A stretch of 64,000 nucleotides of DNA from Sphingomonas sp. (lineage in GTDB: Bacteria; Pseudomonadota; Alphaproteobacteria; Sphingomonadales; Sphingomonadaceae), in the NCBI RefSeq assembly GCF_029239295.1, contig NZ_JAQZBC010000015.1:1-64000 (forward strand). Direction: 5' to 3'. Positions 44,931-53,540 of this stretch are shown here, piece by piece. Under the pieces are notes generated by a model. That model had not been told where the DNA came from and made no database searches. It saw only the letters and a list, made by a program, of their open reading frames with translations. Made by a program: the position numbers and the translations under genes. Every line of letters starts with the position of its first letter. Positions within the stretch are counted from its first letter, which is position 1.

Positions 44931-45719
44931 TCATGCAGCGAGCAACGAATCGCCTCTGACCAGTACGCGCAACGCCAATCCGGCCTGCGCCGCCCGGTCG
45001 AGCGCCAGCCGCGTCGGCGCGGAAATGGTGGCCAGCAGCGGGCATTGTGCCAGGACAGCCTTTTCCACCAGCTCATAGGAACAACGCGATGTCAGCAAGG
45101 CAAAGCCGCCGTCCCAGGCCAGGCCCGCGCGCATCCCTGCTCCGATCAGTTTGTCGAACGCATTGTGTCGGCCGACATCTTCGCGAACCATGAGGATCGT
45201 ACCGTCACGGCGGCACCATGCGGCCGCATGAACACCGCCGGTCGCGACGTTCAATGGCTGCTGGGCACCGATCGCCTGATAGGCGCGGAAGATCGCGGCA
45301 TCCTCCCCGTCCCAGCGCGCCGCTGGCGGCAGCGGCCGCAGCGCCTGTTCCATCGTGGCAACGCCGCACAGGCCACAGGACGCGTCAGAGGTCCGATGGC
45401 GAACCCGGTCGTTGATCCGCGGCGCAACGCGGCGCGCGAGCGACAGCCGCACGACCATGCCAGCGCCCGCATCATGCACATCGATCGCGCGCACGTCCGC
45501 CGCCTCGTCGATCAACCGCTCGGTCAAGGCGAACCCTAGCGCTAGATCCTCCAGCGCGTCAGGAGTCGCCATCAGCACGGCATAGCCGATGCCGTTACAT
45601 TCAATCGCGATTGGCAATTCTTCCGGCGCCGGGCGCACGACAGACGATTGCTCGCCGTCGGCGCCCACGCGAAGGAAGTGCCGCGATGCGGCCGTGCATT
45701 GATCGACGTGATCCGTCAT
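44931..45719 (-). CDS. fdhD: Formate dehydrogenase accessory sulfurtransferase
   Basis: A 262-residue protein that passes sulfur to the molybdenum cofactor of formate dehydrogenase. The catalytic CGLCG motif is present, along with ALGFALTERLI near the N-terminus and EDVGRHNAFDKLIG near the C-terminus. It is close to the E. coli length (277). No formate dehydrogenase gene lies in the window, so the target is elsewhere. Confidence 0.95.
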   Translation of the reverse strand: MTDHVDQCTAASRHFLRVGADGEQSSVVRPAPEELPIAIECNGIGYAVLMATPDALEDLALGFALTERLIDEAADVRAIDVHDAGAGMVVRLSLARRVAPRINDRVRHRTSDASCGLCGVATMEQALRPLPPAARWDGEDAAIFRAYQAIGAQQPLNVATGGVHAAAWCRRDGTILMVREDVGRHNAFDKLIGAGMRAGLAWDGGFALLTSRCSYELVEKAVLAQCPLLATISAPTRLALDRAAQAGLALRVLVRGDSLLAA

Positions 45720-45764
45720 CGGTTCACCGTGCGCGCAGCGCCTGCGCGATGCAAGGCGCGCCGC

Positions 45765-46316
45765 TCAGCCTGCAAACTCCCCCTCCAGCGCCGACAACAA
45801 GGCGCGGTTGAACGCGGGAATGTCATCAGGCTTGCGGCTGGTGATCAGGTTCTCATCGACGACTACTTCCTCATCGACAACGTCGCCGCCCGCGTTTTCC
45901 AGGTCGGTGCGGACCGACGGCCAACTGGTGACACGCCGTCCGTCCACCACGTCGGCCTCCACCAGCAGCCATGGCGCATGGCAGATCGCCGCCACGATCT
46001 TGTTGTCGTCCATGAACTCGCCAACGATCGCCACGGCACGGTCTTCCATGCGCATCTTGTCGGGATTGCCGACGCCGCCCGGCAGCAACAGTGCGTCAAA
46101 CTCTTCGGTATCGACCTGGTCCAGCGTCATGTCCGGCGTGATGGTGCGGGTCGGGTCAGTATCGCCCTTCACGCCCTGGATTGGATCTGTCTTGATGGAG
46201 GCGAGCGTCACTTGGGCGCCAGCATCCAGCAGCGCCTGGCGCGGTTCGAACAACTCGGCATCTTCGAAGCCGTCGGTCGCCAGGATGAGGACGCGCGCAC
46301 GCGAAAGATCGGTCAT
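45765..46316 (-). CDS. DJ-1/PfpI-family protein
   Basis: A 183-residue type 1 glutamine-amidotransferase-like protein. It begins with VLILATDGFEDAELFEPR and has the nucleophile elbow AAICHAPWLLVEADVV with the active Cys followed by His. The length suits PfpI/YhbO enzymes that act on glycated proteins or as deglycase/stress proteins. The ATG at 46316 is used; the longer frame is a shadow. It diverges from the topoisomerase IB gene. Confidence 0.9.
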   Translation of the reverse strand: MTDLSRARVLILATDGFEDAELFEPRQALLDAGAQVTLASIKTDPIQGVKGDTDPTRTITPDMTLDQVDTEEFDALLLPGGVGNPDKMRMEDRAVAIVGEFMDDNKIVAAICHAPWLLVEADVVDGRRVTSWPSVRTDLENAGGDVVDEEVVVDENLITSRKPDDIPAFNRALLSALEGEFAG

Positions 46317-46427
46317 CTGGGGGTAGCTCCTGTCTGGGGAATTGCCCTCACAACCCGCGGCAGCGGGGGCCGTTCCGGAACCGCGCGATACCCTGCGCAT
46401 TTCCTGAGCCACGCGGAGGTCTTTCAG

Positions 46428-47438
46428 GTGACATCAACCAGGATCGTTTATCACGACGACGAGGAACCCGGCATCACCCGGCGCACGATGCGCCATGGCT
46501 GGGGATATTTTGATCCCGCCGGAAACCGCATCACCGATCGCGAGGAGATCGACCGGCTGAACAGTATCGGCCTTCCGCCCGCATATCGCGACGCATGGTT
46601 CTGCCCCGACCCGCTCGGGCACATCCAGGCAGTCGGCTGGGACGAGAGGGGCCGCAAGCAGTACCGCTATCACCCCGAGTTCCGCGCCGCGCGCGAGGAT
46701 GAGAAGTATAATCTTTGCGCGTCGTTCGGGCGTTCTCTTCCCAAATTGCGCGAACGCGTCGAGCAGGATCTGAAAAGCCGCCGGCACAGCAAGGAGAAGA
46801 CGATCGCTGCGATCGTCAAGCTGCTGGACACCGCTCACCTGCGAATTGGCAACGAAACCTACGCCAAGAGCAACAAGAGCTTCGGTGTTACCACGCTCCG
46901 TGACCGCCACGCACAGATCAAGGGCAGCACATTGCGCCTGCAATACCGGGCCAAGTCCGGAAAGCTGCGCATGCTGACAATAACCGACGGCAGCCTCGCC
47001 CGATTCGTCAAGAAGTGCCAGGATCTGCCCGGCCAGAAGCTGTTCCAATATGTGGATGAGGCCGGCGAGCCCCGCCCCGTCACTTCTTCAGACGTCAACG
47101 CCTATATCAAGGCGGCGATGAAGGGCGACTTTACTGCCAAGCATTTCCGCACCTGGGGCGCGAGCGTCATCGCCTTCGAAACGCTGGCGCAGGCGGACAA
47201 GGCGATCAGCCTCAAGACCCTTCTCGCACCGGTCACGGAGCGGCTGGGCAACACGCCAGCGATCGCGCGCAAGTCCTACGTCCATCCCGCGTTGATCGCC
47301 TTGATCAAGGATGGGCAGGAAGCCTTTCGATCGTCGCTTCACCTGCCGCGCTCGACGCGGTGGCTTAGCCGTGCCGAACGAGGCTTGATTGCCTTCCTCG
47401 AAACGGGCGAAAACGGCACCGCGCGGCAAGCCGCCTGA
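46428..47438 (+). CDS. DNA topoisomerase IB
   Basis: A 336-residue poxvirus-like type IB topoisomerase that relaxes supercoils through a 3'-phosphotyrosine. The N-terminal beta domain has PPAYRDAWFCPDPLGHIQAVG and RGRKQYRYHPEFR. The catalytic residues include RIGNETYAKSNKSFGVTTLR, the Lys/Arg/His in TAKHFRTWGAS, and the nucleophile Tyr in ARKSYVHPALI. The GTG start at 46428 has GGAGG eight bases ahead. It is often near mechanosensitive channels in this group, and mscS follows. Confidence 0.94.
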   Translation: MTSTRIVYHDDEEPGITRRTMRHGWGYFDPAGNRITDREEIDRLNSIGLPPAYRDAWFCPDPLGHIQAVGWDERGRKQYRYHPEFRAAREDEKYNLCASFGRSLPKLRERVEQDLKSRRHSKEKTIAAIVKLLDTAHLRIGNETYAKSNKSFGVTTLRDRHAQIKGSTLRLQYRAKSGKLRMLTITDGSLARFVKKCQDLPGQKLFQYVDEAGEPRPVTSSDVNAYIKAAMKGDFTAKHFRTWGASVIAFETLAQADKAISLKTLLAPVTERLGNTPAIARKSYVHPALIALIKDGQEAFRSSLHLPRSTRWLSRAERGLIAFLETGENGTARQAA

Positions 47439-47456
47439 TTGATCCAGAAGGCCATA

Positions 47457-48677
47457 ATGACAGCAAAGAAAAGTGCGGCGCCGTTGCCGAAGATTTCGGG
47501 TGACGAGGTCGAACGACAGATTTCGACCTTTTCACTGACCAGCATCGACTGGATCCAGGACCATTGGCTGCAGATTGCTGTCGCAGCCGCGATCGGCGCC
47601 GGCATCGTCCTCGGGCTTTTGTGGTTGCGCCAGTTGGGGCCGCGCCTTGCCCGGCGCTCGACGTCGGGAGCAGGATGGTCGGCGATCATCGGTCGGGTGA
47701 TTACCCGCACGAGCACGTTCTTCATCGTCATGGTCGCTGCCCGCCTCGTCGTCGGTTACGCGGATCCGCCGGAGATCGTCGCCCGGACGATCAACTTCCT
47801 CTTCACCGTCGCTGCTGTGTTCCAGGCGGCAATCTGGGCGCGTGAACTGATCCTGGGGGCTATCGAGCACCGGACCCGCGCAGAAAATTACTCGGGCGAG
47901 GCGCTGATGAACGCGATGGGGCTGATCCGCCTCCTCGTGACGATCGTCGTATTCGCGATCGCGCTGGTAGTCGTTCTCGACAACCTCGGCGTGAACGTCA
48001 CCGGCTTGGTGGCCGGTCTCGGCGTTGGCGGCATCGCCATCGGTCTGGCGGCGCAGGGCATCTTTGCCGACCTGTTCGCGGCGCTGGCAATCATCTTCGA
48101 CCGCCCCTTCCGTCGTGGCGACGCCATCACCTACGATTCCAGCTCCGGTACGGTGGAGGAAATCGGCCTCAAATCGACGCGGATCCGGGGCGTCAACGGC
48201 GAGCAGCGGATCATTTCTAACCGTAACTTGCTGGACAAGGAGATCATCAACAATTCGCAGCGCGAACGTCGCCGGACGAAATTGGCGATCGGTGTCGGCT
48301 ATGAAACCGATCGCGACCTGCTGCAGCGGCTGCCTGACATATTCAAGGAGGTCGTCGAGGCGCAAGATCTGCTCTTCATCCGCGCCGGCTTCGTGGCGTT
48401 CGGCGCCTCCTCGCTCGACTATGAACTGGAGTTCGAGTCCATGTCGGCCGATTATCAGCACGCCTATGACGCGCGCCACAACGTGGGCATGGCGCTCTAT
48501 CGCCGGCTGGACGAAGAGGGCGTCTCCATCCCCTTCCCGACGCAGACCACCTACACCGCTGCGCCGGACGGTCGGCTCATCATGCCGTTCCCCGATGTTC
48601 AGCCCATTCGCGACGTGTCTGCCCGCGGCGAAGCTGACGAAGCGGCAGCGACGGCACCGCGCGGGGCAATCGTTTAA
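47457..48677 (+). CDS. MscS-family mechanosensitive channel
   Basis: A 406-residue small-conductance mechanosensitive channel-like protein. Four to five membrane helices occupy residues 40-220. The pore helix region GLGVGGIAIGLAAQGIFADLF has the Gly/Ala packing of MscS, followed by the beta domain DRPFRRGDAITYD. Released under membrane tension, it would protect against osmotic downshock. The ATG at 47457 has AGAAGG ahead and is preferred to a TTG at 47439. It follows the topoisomerase gene by 18 bases. Confidence 0.92.
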   Translation: MTAKKSAAPLPKISGDEVERQISTFSLTSIDWIQDHWLQIAVAAAIGAGIVLGLLWLRQLGPRLARRSTSGAGWSAIIGRVITRTSTFFIVMVAARLVVGYADPPEIVARTINFLFTVAAVFQAAIWARELILGAIEHRTRAENYSGEALMNAMGLIRLLVTIVVFAIALVVVLDNLGVNVTGLVAGLGVGGIAIGLAAQGIFADLFAALAIIFDRPFRRGDAITYDSSSGTVEEIGLKSTRIRGVNGEQRIISNRNLLDKEIINNSQRERRRTKLAIGVGYETDRDLLQRLPDIFKEVVEAQDLLFIRAGFVAFGASSLDYELEFESMSADYQHAYDARHNVGMALYRRLDEEGVSIPFPTQTTYTAAPDGRLIMPFPDVQPIRDVSARGEADEAAATAPRGAIV

Positions 48678-48713
48678 GCCCCAGTTACGCGCCGCGCGTC
48701 ACGTAGGGTCGGA

Positions 48714-48734
48714 AGCGCCGGTTCAACCGGCGCT
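48714..48734. terminator. Hairpin between converging genes
   Basis: AGCGCCGG and CCGGCGCT pair around TTCAA. It lies between the stops of the mscS gene and the converging small gene and may serve both; a short CTCGCTCTT tail follows on the plus strand. Confidence 0.5.
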
Positions 48735-48739
48735 CGCTC

Positions 48740-49105
48740 TTACCGCTGCTTGGCGAACAGGCTGGACATGAAGGCGCCAGCGGCGTCGCTGAGCGCGTCA
48801 ACGACACGATTGGGATCGACTGTCGCACCATCGGCCTTGGTCCCGCCGTTCGGGCCAGCGGCCTCCGCGGTACTTTCGGCAGAGGAGGCCTCGTCTTCCT
48901 TGCTGCACTGCGCGCGCGCCTGACGCGCGGCCACTGCCGCAGCGGCGGTGGCCGCCATTGCGATGCCGGAAGCAATCGCTTGTCGCCCGGCGGGGCTGCT
49001 CGCCTTTTCGATCAACGCCTCCCCGGCACGGCGTGCTTCCTTCGGAACCTTGATCCCGCCAATTTCCTTCGGGATTCGAAAGCCCTTTTTGTCCTTTTTC
49101 GCCAT
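48740..49105 (-). CDS. Small Ala-rich hypothetical protein
   Basis: A 121-residue protein starting MAKKDKKGFRIPKEIGGIKVPKE, with a helical, Ala-rich middle (GIAMAATAAAAVAARQ) and an acidic tail region. The middle could associate with a membrane but is weakly hydrophobic. There is one Cys. The KKGFRIPKEIGGIKVPKEAR start is a pattern repeated in sphingomonad proteins of unknown role. The ATG at 49105 is chosen; longer frames are shadows of arfB. No function can be given. Confidence 0.65.
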   Translation of the reverse strand: MAKKDKKGFRIPKEIGGIKVPKEARRAGEALIEKASSPAGRQAIASGIAMAATAAAAVAARQARAQCSKEDEASSAESTAEAAGPNGGTKADGATVDPNRVVDALSDAAGAFMSSLFAKQR

Positions 49106-49155
49106 ACCGTCCTGTCCGCTGGTGTTTCGGCAAGATAATACACCAGCTGTCTTGT

Positions 49156-49554
49156 TCAATAGTCGCGAACCTTGCCGCGCCCGGCCTTGATCTCGCTTCG
49201 CCCTTTCTTGGCGTCGACCCGCCGGGCCTTTGCGGCACGCGACGGCTTGGTCTTTACGCGCCGCGCCTCCCGCTCCTCCGCCTTCTGCAGCAATTCGGCG
49301 AGGCGTGCGCGTGCGTCTGCGCGGTTGGCTTCCTGCGTGCGATAGCGCCGCGCGGTGAGGACCAATGTTCCTGCGGCGGTCAGCCGCGATCCCGCCAGCA
49401 GCTTCAGCCGACGGAACGTCTCCGGATGCAGTCCCAGTCGGAAGACGTCGACGCGCAGCTGGCACGCCGTCGCTACCTTGTTGACGTTCTGCCCGCCCGG
49501 TCCGGTAGCGGCGAGGAAGCGCTCCTCCAGCGCCTCCTCCGGGACATCAACCAT
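49156..49554 (-). CDS. arfB: Peptidyl-tRNA hydrolase ArfB (ribosome rescue)
   Basis: A 132-residue release-factor-like protein that rescues stalled ribosomes. The catalytic GGQ is in ATGPGGQNVNKVAT, and the C-terminal basic tail (KTKPSRAAKARR onward) is the part that enters the mRNA channel. The length matches E. coli ArfB (140). The ATG at 49554 overlaps the upstream pseudouridine synthase stop by eight bases, so the two are coupled. Confidence 0.93.
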   Translation of the reverse strand: MVDVPEEALEERFLAATGPGGQNVNKVATACQLRVDVFRLGLHPETFRRLKLLAGSRLTAAGTLVLTARRYRTQEANRADARARLAELLQKAEEREARRVKTKPSRAAKARRVDAKKGRSEIKAGRGKVRDY

Positions 49555-50197
49555 CGAAGCCAATCTCGACGAAGCGCGCTGGCCACGGGGCCTGCCCCGC
49601 CGCATCGGGCTTGCCCGCCCGCGGAACCACCAGCTCGGCCGCGTGGAGCATCATGCCGGCGGGATGTGCCGTGCCATAGACCGGGTCACCCACCACCGGC
49701 ACCCCCAGCCCCTCGAGTGCATGAACGCGGATCTGATGCGTACGCCCTGTTGCTGGGTGAAACTCCACCAGCGCCTTACCGTCCGCCACGCGCAGAAGGC
49801 GCCAGTTCGTGCGCGATGCCTTGCCAGCCGGATCGCCTGTCATTCGCCAACCACGTTCGGCCGAAGAAATCTTGACGAGTGGAAGGTCGATCTCGCCCTC
49901 CTCGCCCTCGGGAACCCCGTCAAGCACGGCGATGTAGCGCTTGCGCACCACCCCTGCCTCGAACGCCTGCTGCAGCCGCGCGTGCGCCTTCGGATTGCGC
50001 GACAGCAACAGGCATCCGCTGGTGTCGCGATCCAGCCGATGCACCGCATGCGGCCACCGCCGGAACCCGAAGGTGAGATTGGCCAGATGGTTTTCCAGGC
50101 TGATCCCTCCGTTCCTGGGGGGGTCGACCGGCAAGCCTGCCGGCTTATCGATGATCAATGCCTCGCCATCGAGGAACAATACCCGCTCATTCAACAT
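49547..50197 (-). CDS. RluA-family pseudouridine synthase
   Basis: A 216-residue enzyme converting uridine to pseudouridine in RNA. The catalytic motif is HRLDRDTSGCLLL, with IIDKPAGLPV before and GRTHQIRVHAL after. There is no S4 domain, so it resembles the short RluA/TruC-like group. The ATG at 50197 is used; a GTG at 50242 would extend it by 15 residues into the region of the divergent gene. Its end overlaps arfB. Confidence 0.9.
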   Translation of the reverse strand: MLNERVLFLDGEALIIDKPAGLPVDPPRNGGISLENHLANLTFGFRRWPHAVHRLDRDTSGCLLLSRNPKAHARLQQAFEAGVVRKRYIAVLDGVPEGEEGEIDLPLVKISSAERGWRMTGDPAGKASRTNWRLLRVADGKALVEFHPATGRTHQIRVHALEGLGVPVVGDPVYGTAHPAGMMLHAAELVVPRAGKPDAAGQAPWPARFVEIGFDG

Positions 50198-50246
50198 GAA
50201 ACTGCCCTTGCCATTGCGGAGCACCGGAGGCCAGAGAGACACTCGG

Positions 50247-51029
50247 ATGCGATCTCACCTTTCCTTCTCCTTGGCCGCCCTGGCCATTGTCGCCAGCGGA
50301 TCGGCACAAGCGCAATTGTGTAATGGTGTCAGCATCGCCAAGGGGCGGGACGGCCGCGCGCTCGGTCATTTCGCTTATGGCGATGCCGCGCCCGATGCGC
50401 TGATGGCAGTACCTCCCTCGCTGGCGACGGGCACGTGTCGATTGCGCCCGGAGGCCGCCGCGGCGTTACAGCGCTTGCTCGCAGCAGCAGCCGGTGATCC
50501 GGCCGTACAGGGCCGGCTCTACGCTTTCTCCTGCCACCGCTCACTCGTTCGCCAGCAATCGACATTCTGCCGCACGCGGGAAAGTGACAGTGGGGTGGAT
50601 CGCGCGATTTCCGCGGCACCACCCGGGCACAGCGAACATGGCACCGGCTATGCGGTGGATTTCACCGTCCGTCCCGCCGACGGCTGCCCGGATGCGGAGG
50701 CGTGCATGGCTGCAAAGCCTGCCTTCCGCTGGCTTACCGCCAACGCGCCGCGCTTCGGCTTCGAACTGTCGTTTCCACCCGGCAACAAGCAGGGCGTGAA
50801 GTGGGAACCATGGCATTGGCGCTGGGTCGGCACCTCAACCAGCGAGCCCGGCGCGGCGAGGGCGCGTTTCCTGTTTGCGCGCGCGCGTACGGCCTTCCCG
50901 GCCGACCCAGCAATCGATCCGATCCTGCCGCGCGTGGTACCGCCAGTCGTCGTTCGCACGATCGAACCGGCGGCGACTGACGACAAAGGCAAAAAGAAGC
51001 GGCGCCGCAAGGAGCGACGCCGCGACTGA
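50247..51029 (+). CDS. D-alanyl-D-alanine carboxypeptidase-like M15 peptidase
   Basis: A 260-residue exported protein with a signal peptide (cut near GSAQAQ) and the VanY/M15B metal sites: SEHGTGYAVDFTV (SxHxxGxAxD-like) and EPWHWRWVG. It would trim peptidoglycan peptides. The C-terminus ends in a Lys/Arg-rich stretch (DDKGKKKRRRKERRRD), unusual for the family and perhaps for polymer or envelope binding. It diverges from the pseudouridine synthase over 49 bases. Confidence 0.88.
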   Translation: MRSHLSFSLAALAIVASGSAQAQLCNGVSIAKGRDGRALGHFAYGDAAPDALMAVPPSLATGTCRLRPEAAAALQRLLAAAAGDPAVQGRLYAFSCHRSLVRQQSTFCRTRESDSGVDRAISAAPPGHSEHGTGYAVDFTVRPADGCPDAEACMAAKPAFRWLTANAPRFGFELSFPPGNKQGVKWEPWHWRWVGTSTSEPGAARARFLFARARTAFPADPAIDPILPRVVPPVVVRTIEPAATDDKGKKKRRRKERRRD

Positions 51030-51041
51030 TTGCGCCTATGC

Positions 51042-51062
51042 CCCCCACACGAAGAGTGGGGG
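51042..51062. terminator. Hairpin between converging genes
   Basis: CCCCCAC (51042-51048) pairs with GTGGGGG (51056-51062) around a seven-base loop, between the stops of the M15 peptidase and wrbA. There is no T-tract. Confidence 0.45.
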
Positions 51063-51072
51063 CGAGAGCCGG

Positions 51073-51675
51073 TCAGCCTTTCAGCTTGGCGGCAACTTCG
51101 GCGATGCGCTTCCCCTGATAACGCGCGCCGCCAAGGTCGATGTCGCTCGGCTGACGGCTGCCGTCGCCGCCCGCGAGCGTGGTCGCGCCATAGGGTGATC
51201 CACCGTGGATCGCATCCATCGTCATCTGCGCCTGATAGCCATAGTCGAGGCCGACCACCGTCATGCCGAAGTGCAGCATGTTGGTGATGATCGAGAACAG
51301 CGTCACTTCCTGGCCGCCATGCTGAGTCGCCGTGGAGGTGAAGGCGCCGCCGACCTTGCCGTTCAGCGCGCCCCTGGCCCACAGGCCGCCGGCCTGGTCG
51401 AGGAACGCCGCCATCTGGCTGGGCATCCGGCCGAAGCGGGTGGGCGCACCGATGATGATCGCATCATAATCGGCAAGCGCATTCACACCCTCGATTTCGG
51501 GATGCGAATTGTCGACGTGAAACCCTGCAGCTTCAGCCACTTCCTTCGGCGCGGTTTCCGGCACGCGGCGCACATCGACCTCGACGCCGACCTCGCGCGC
51601 GCCCTCGGCAACCGCGTCGGCCATCTTGGCGAGATGGCCGTAGGACGAATAATATAGAACCAGAACCTTGGTCAT
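51073..51675 (-). CDS. wrbA: NAD(P)H:quinone oxidoreductase WrbA
   Basis: A 200-residue flavodoxin-like FMN enzyme that reduces quinones by two electrons, avoiding semiquinone radicals. The FMN loops are [36 protein letters not shown] and [14 protein letters not shown]. It matches E. coli WrbA in length (198). It is a single gene. The nearby pirin gene is on the same strand, 128 bases upstream of its start. Confidence 0.95.
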   Translation of the reverse strand: MTKVLVLYYSSYGHLAKMADAVAEGAREVGVEVDVRRVPETAPKEVAEAAGFHVDNSHPEIEGVNALADYDAIIIGAPTRFGRMPSQMAAFLDQAGGLWARGALNGKVGGAFTSTATQHGGQEVTLFSIITNMLHFGMTVVGLDYGYQAQMTMDAIHGGSPYGATTLAGGDGSRQPSDIDLGGARYQGKRIAEVAAKLKG

Positions 51676-51803
51676 CGTGGATACTCCATGCTCCCTTTCC
51701 GCGGCCGGAAAGGCTGTGTGTGAAAGGGCCGCTTATAGACCCCGGTCAGAGGTGAAACGGGCAGGTTTCGGCCTCTTTCCTCCCTCCTTGGGAGGAAATC
51801 GGC

Positions 51804-52517
51804 TCAGTCGGCGTCGACGAGCACCAGTTCAGCGTCCTCGCGAGCGACGATCTCATACGTCCCCCCGCGTAGTGCCGCGCCGTCGCGCGCGTCGAACGGT
51901 TCCCCATCGATGGTGATCGCACCGCGCGCCGCGACCAGATAGGCATGCCGCCCCTCGCCCACCGTGTAACTGACCTGCTCGCCCGCATTCAGCGTCGCAC
52001 CCAGCACGCGGGCATCGGCGCGGATCGGAAGCGCATCCGGATCCTCGGCAAAGCCACTGGCGAGTGTCACGAACCGGCCGGAGCGATCGCCCTTGGGAAA
52101 GGGCTTGGCACCCCAGCTGGGGCTCCCGCCGGTCGAACGCGGCTCGATCCAGATCTGGAACAGCGTCGTCGGCTCATTCTCCAGATTGTATTCGGCGTGA
52201 CGGACACCCGAACCTGCACTCATCACCTGGACGTCGCCGGCGCCGGTGCGGCCGGCATTGCCCATCGAATCCTGGTGCGTGATCGCGCCGGTGCGAACGT
52301 AGGTGATGATCTCCATGTCGCGGTGCGGATGCGGCGGGAAGCCGGTTTGCGGGGCGATCGTGTCATCGTTCCACACCCGGATCGCGCCCCAAGCCATGCG
52401 GTCGGGATCGTGATAGCTGGCGAAGCTGAAGTGATGGCGCGCGTCGAGCCAGCCGTGATCAGCATGGCCGAGCGAGCCGAAGGAGCGGCGTTCGATGCGG
52501 GAGCGGGTGTCGGTCAT
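51804..52517 (-). CDS. Pirin-family protein
   Basis: A 237-residue bicupin. The metal site in the N-terminal cupin has FPPHPHRDMEIITYV, then HQDSMGN and the SGVRHAEYN motif. Some pirins have quercetinase-like dioxygenase activity; others act in redox or metabolic control. The ATG at 52517 with GGAGG ahead is used. It diverges from a LysR gene, so it is the likely target, as is common for pirin-LysR pairs. Confidence 0.9.
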   Translation of the reverse strand: MTDTRSRIERRSFGSLGHADHGWLDARHHFSFASYHDPDRMAWGAIRVWNDDTIAPQTGFPPHPHRDMEIITYVRTGAITHQDSMGNAGRTGAGDVQVMSAGSGVRHAEYNLENEPTTLFQIWIEPRSTGGSPSWGAKPFPKGDRSGRFVTLASGFAEDPDALPIRADARVLGATLNAGEQVSYTVGEGRHAYLVAARGAITIDGEPFDARDGAALRGGTYEIVAREDAELVLVDAD

Positions 52518-52572
52518 GAGAACCTCCAAAGTGTTGACCGAGAGATAGGCACCCTCGATCATCACGAAAACA

Positions 52573-52596
52573 GAAACGATCGAAACGGATTGTTTC
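52573..52596. promoter_or_regulatory. Candidate LysR operator
   Basis: GAAAC-N-ATC is mirrored by GAT-N-GTTTC across a six-base centre, an imperfect dyad in the divergent region between the pirin gene and the LysR gene. It contains two further GAAACG repeats. LysR proteins often bind such sites midway between divergent starts. Confidence 0.5.
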
Positions 52597-52640
52597 ACAC
52601 CGCCTCTTTGGGCTACAAAGTTCGCAACACTGCAAAGGCG

Positions 52641-53534
52641 ATGACGATGCGCTTACCCGACCTGGAAGCCTGGGCGATCTTTGCCACCGTGGCCGAGCAC
52701 CGCTCCTTCACCGGAGCGGCGGACGCGCTGGGGCTGAGCAAGGCGACGGTGTCCAAGGCGATCGCCCGGTTGGAAAACGACCTGGGGCAGTCGCTCTTCC
52801 ACCGAACATCGCGGCGGCTGGCCCTGACCGAGGCGGGGCGGCCGCTGGCTGAGCGTGCCGCGTTGATCCTCGCCTCCGCGCAGGCCGCGGAAGAGGCGGC
52901 GCGCGATGCCGCCAGCGCCCCGGTAGGGCGGATCAGGCTGGCCGCACCAATGACCTTCGGGGTCAGCAAGGTGGCGCCGCTTTTGGCCGATTTCCTGACG
53001 GCGCATCCCGGCGTCGAACTGGAGCTGCACCTGTCCGACGCGCGGGTCGACATTGTTGCGGAGGGGTTCGACGTGGCGCTTCGTATCGCCGAACTGCCCG
53101 ACAGTTCGCTGCGGGCGCGGCGGCTGTGCACCATCCAATCCTATCTGGTCGCCGCTCCCGCCTATCTCGACCGACGCGGCGCCCCCACCCATCCCGGGCA
53201 ATTGGGCGAGCATGACCTGCTCGGCTACACCAACATCTCCGGGCCCTGGCGCTTTCGCGGGCCGGGTGGCGCTGAGGTATCGGTAAAGGCGCAAGGGCCG
53301 CTGGCGGCGAACAGCGGCGAGGCGCTGATCCCCGCTTTGGTTGCCGGGCTCGGCATTGCGCGCCTTCCCGCCTTCATCCTGGGCGACACGATCGACACCG
53401 GCCAAGTGGTTGAAATCCTGCCGGAGTGGCGCCCCGCCCCGATCGGCCTCCACTTGCTGACGCCGCCCAGCCCGCTTCGCCCGGCCCGGGTCGAGGCGCT
53501 GATCACCTTCCTCGCCGAGCGGCTGCGCGACTAG
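52641..53534 (+). CDS. LysR-family transcriptional regulator
   Basis: A 297-residue regulator with an N-terminal winged helix (FATVAEHRSFTGAADALGLSKATVSKAIARLE) and a C-terminal periplasmic-binding-like effector domain. The end has the usual length for the family. Tandem ATGs occur at 52641 and 52647. It most likely regulates the divergent pirin gene and itself. The TonB-dependent receptor gene converges on it six bases away, and is not in its unit. The effector is unknown. Confidence 0.92.
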   Translation: MTMRLPDLEAWAIFATVAEHRSFTGAADALGLSKATVSKAIARLENDLGQSLFHRTSRRLALTEAGRPLAERAALILASAQAAEEAARDAASAPVGRIRLAAPMTFGVSKVAPLLADFLTAHPGVELELHLSDARVDIVAEGFDVALRIAELPDSSLRARRLCTIQSYLVAAPAYLDRRGAPTHPGQLGEHDLLGYTNISGPWRFRGPGGAEVSVKAQGPLAANSGEALIPALVAGLGIARLPAFILGDTIDTGQVVEILPEWRPAPIGLHLLTPPSPLRPARVEALITFLAERLRD

Positions 53535-53540
53535 GATCGA

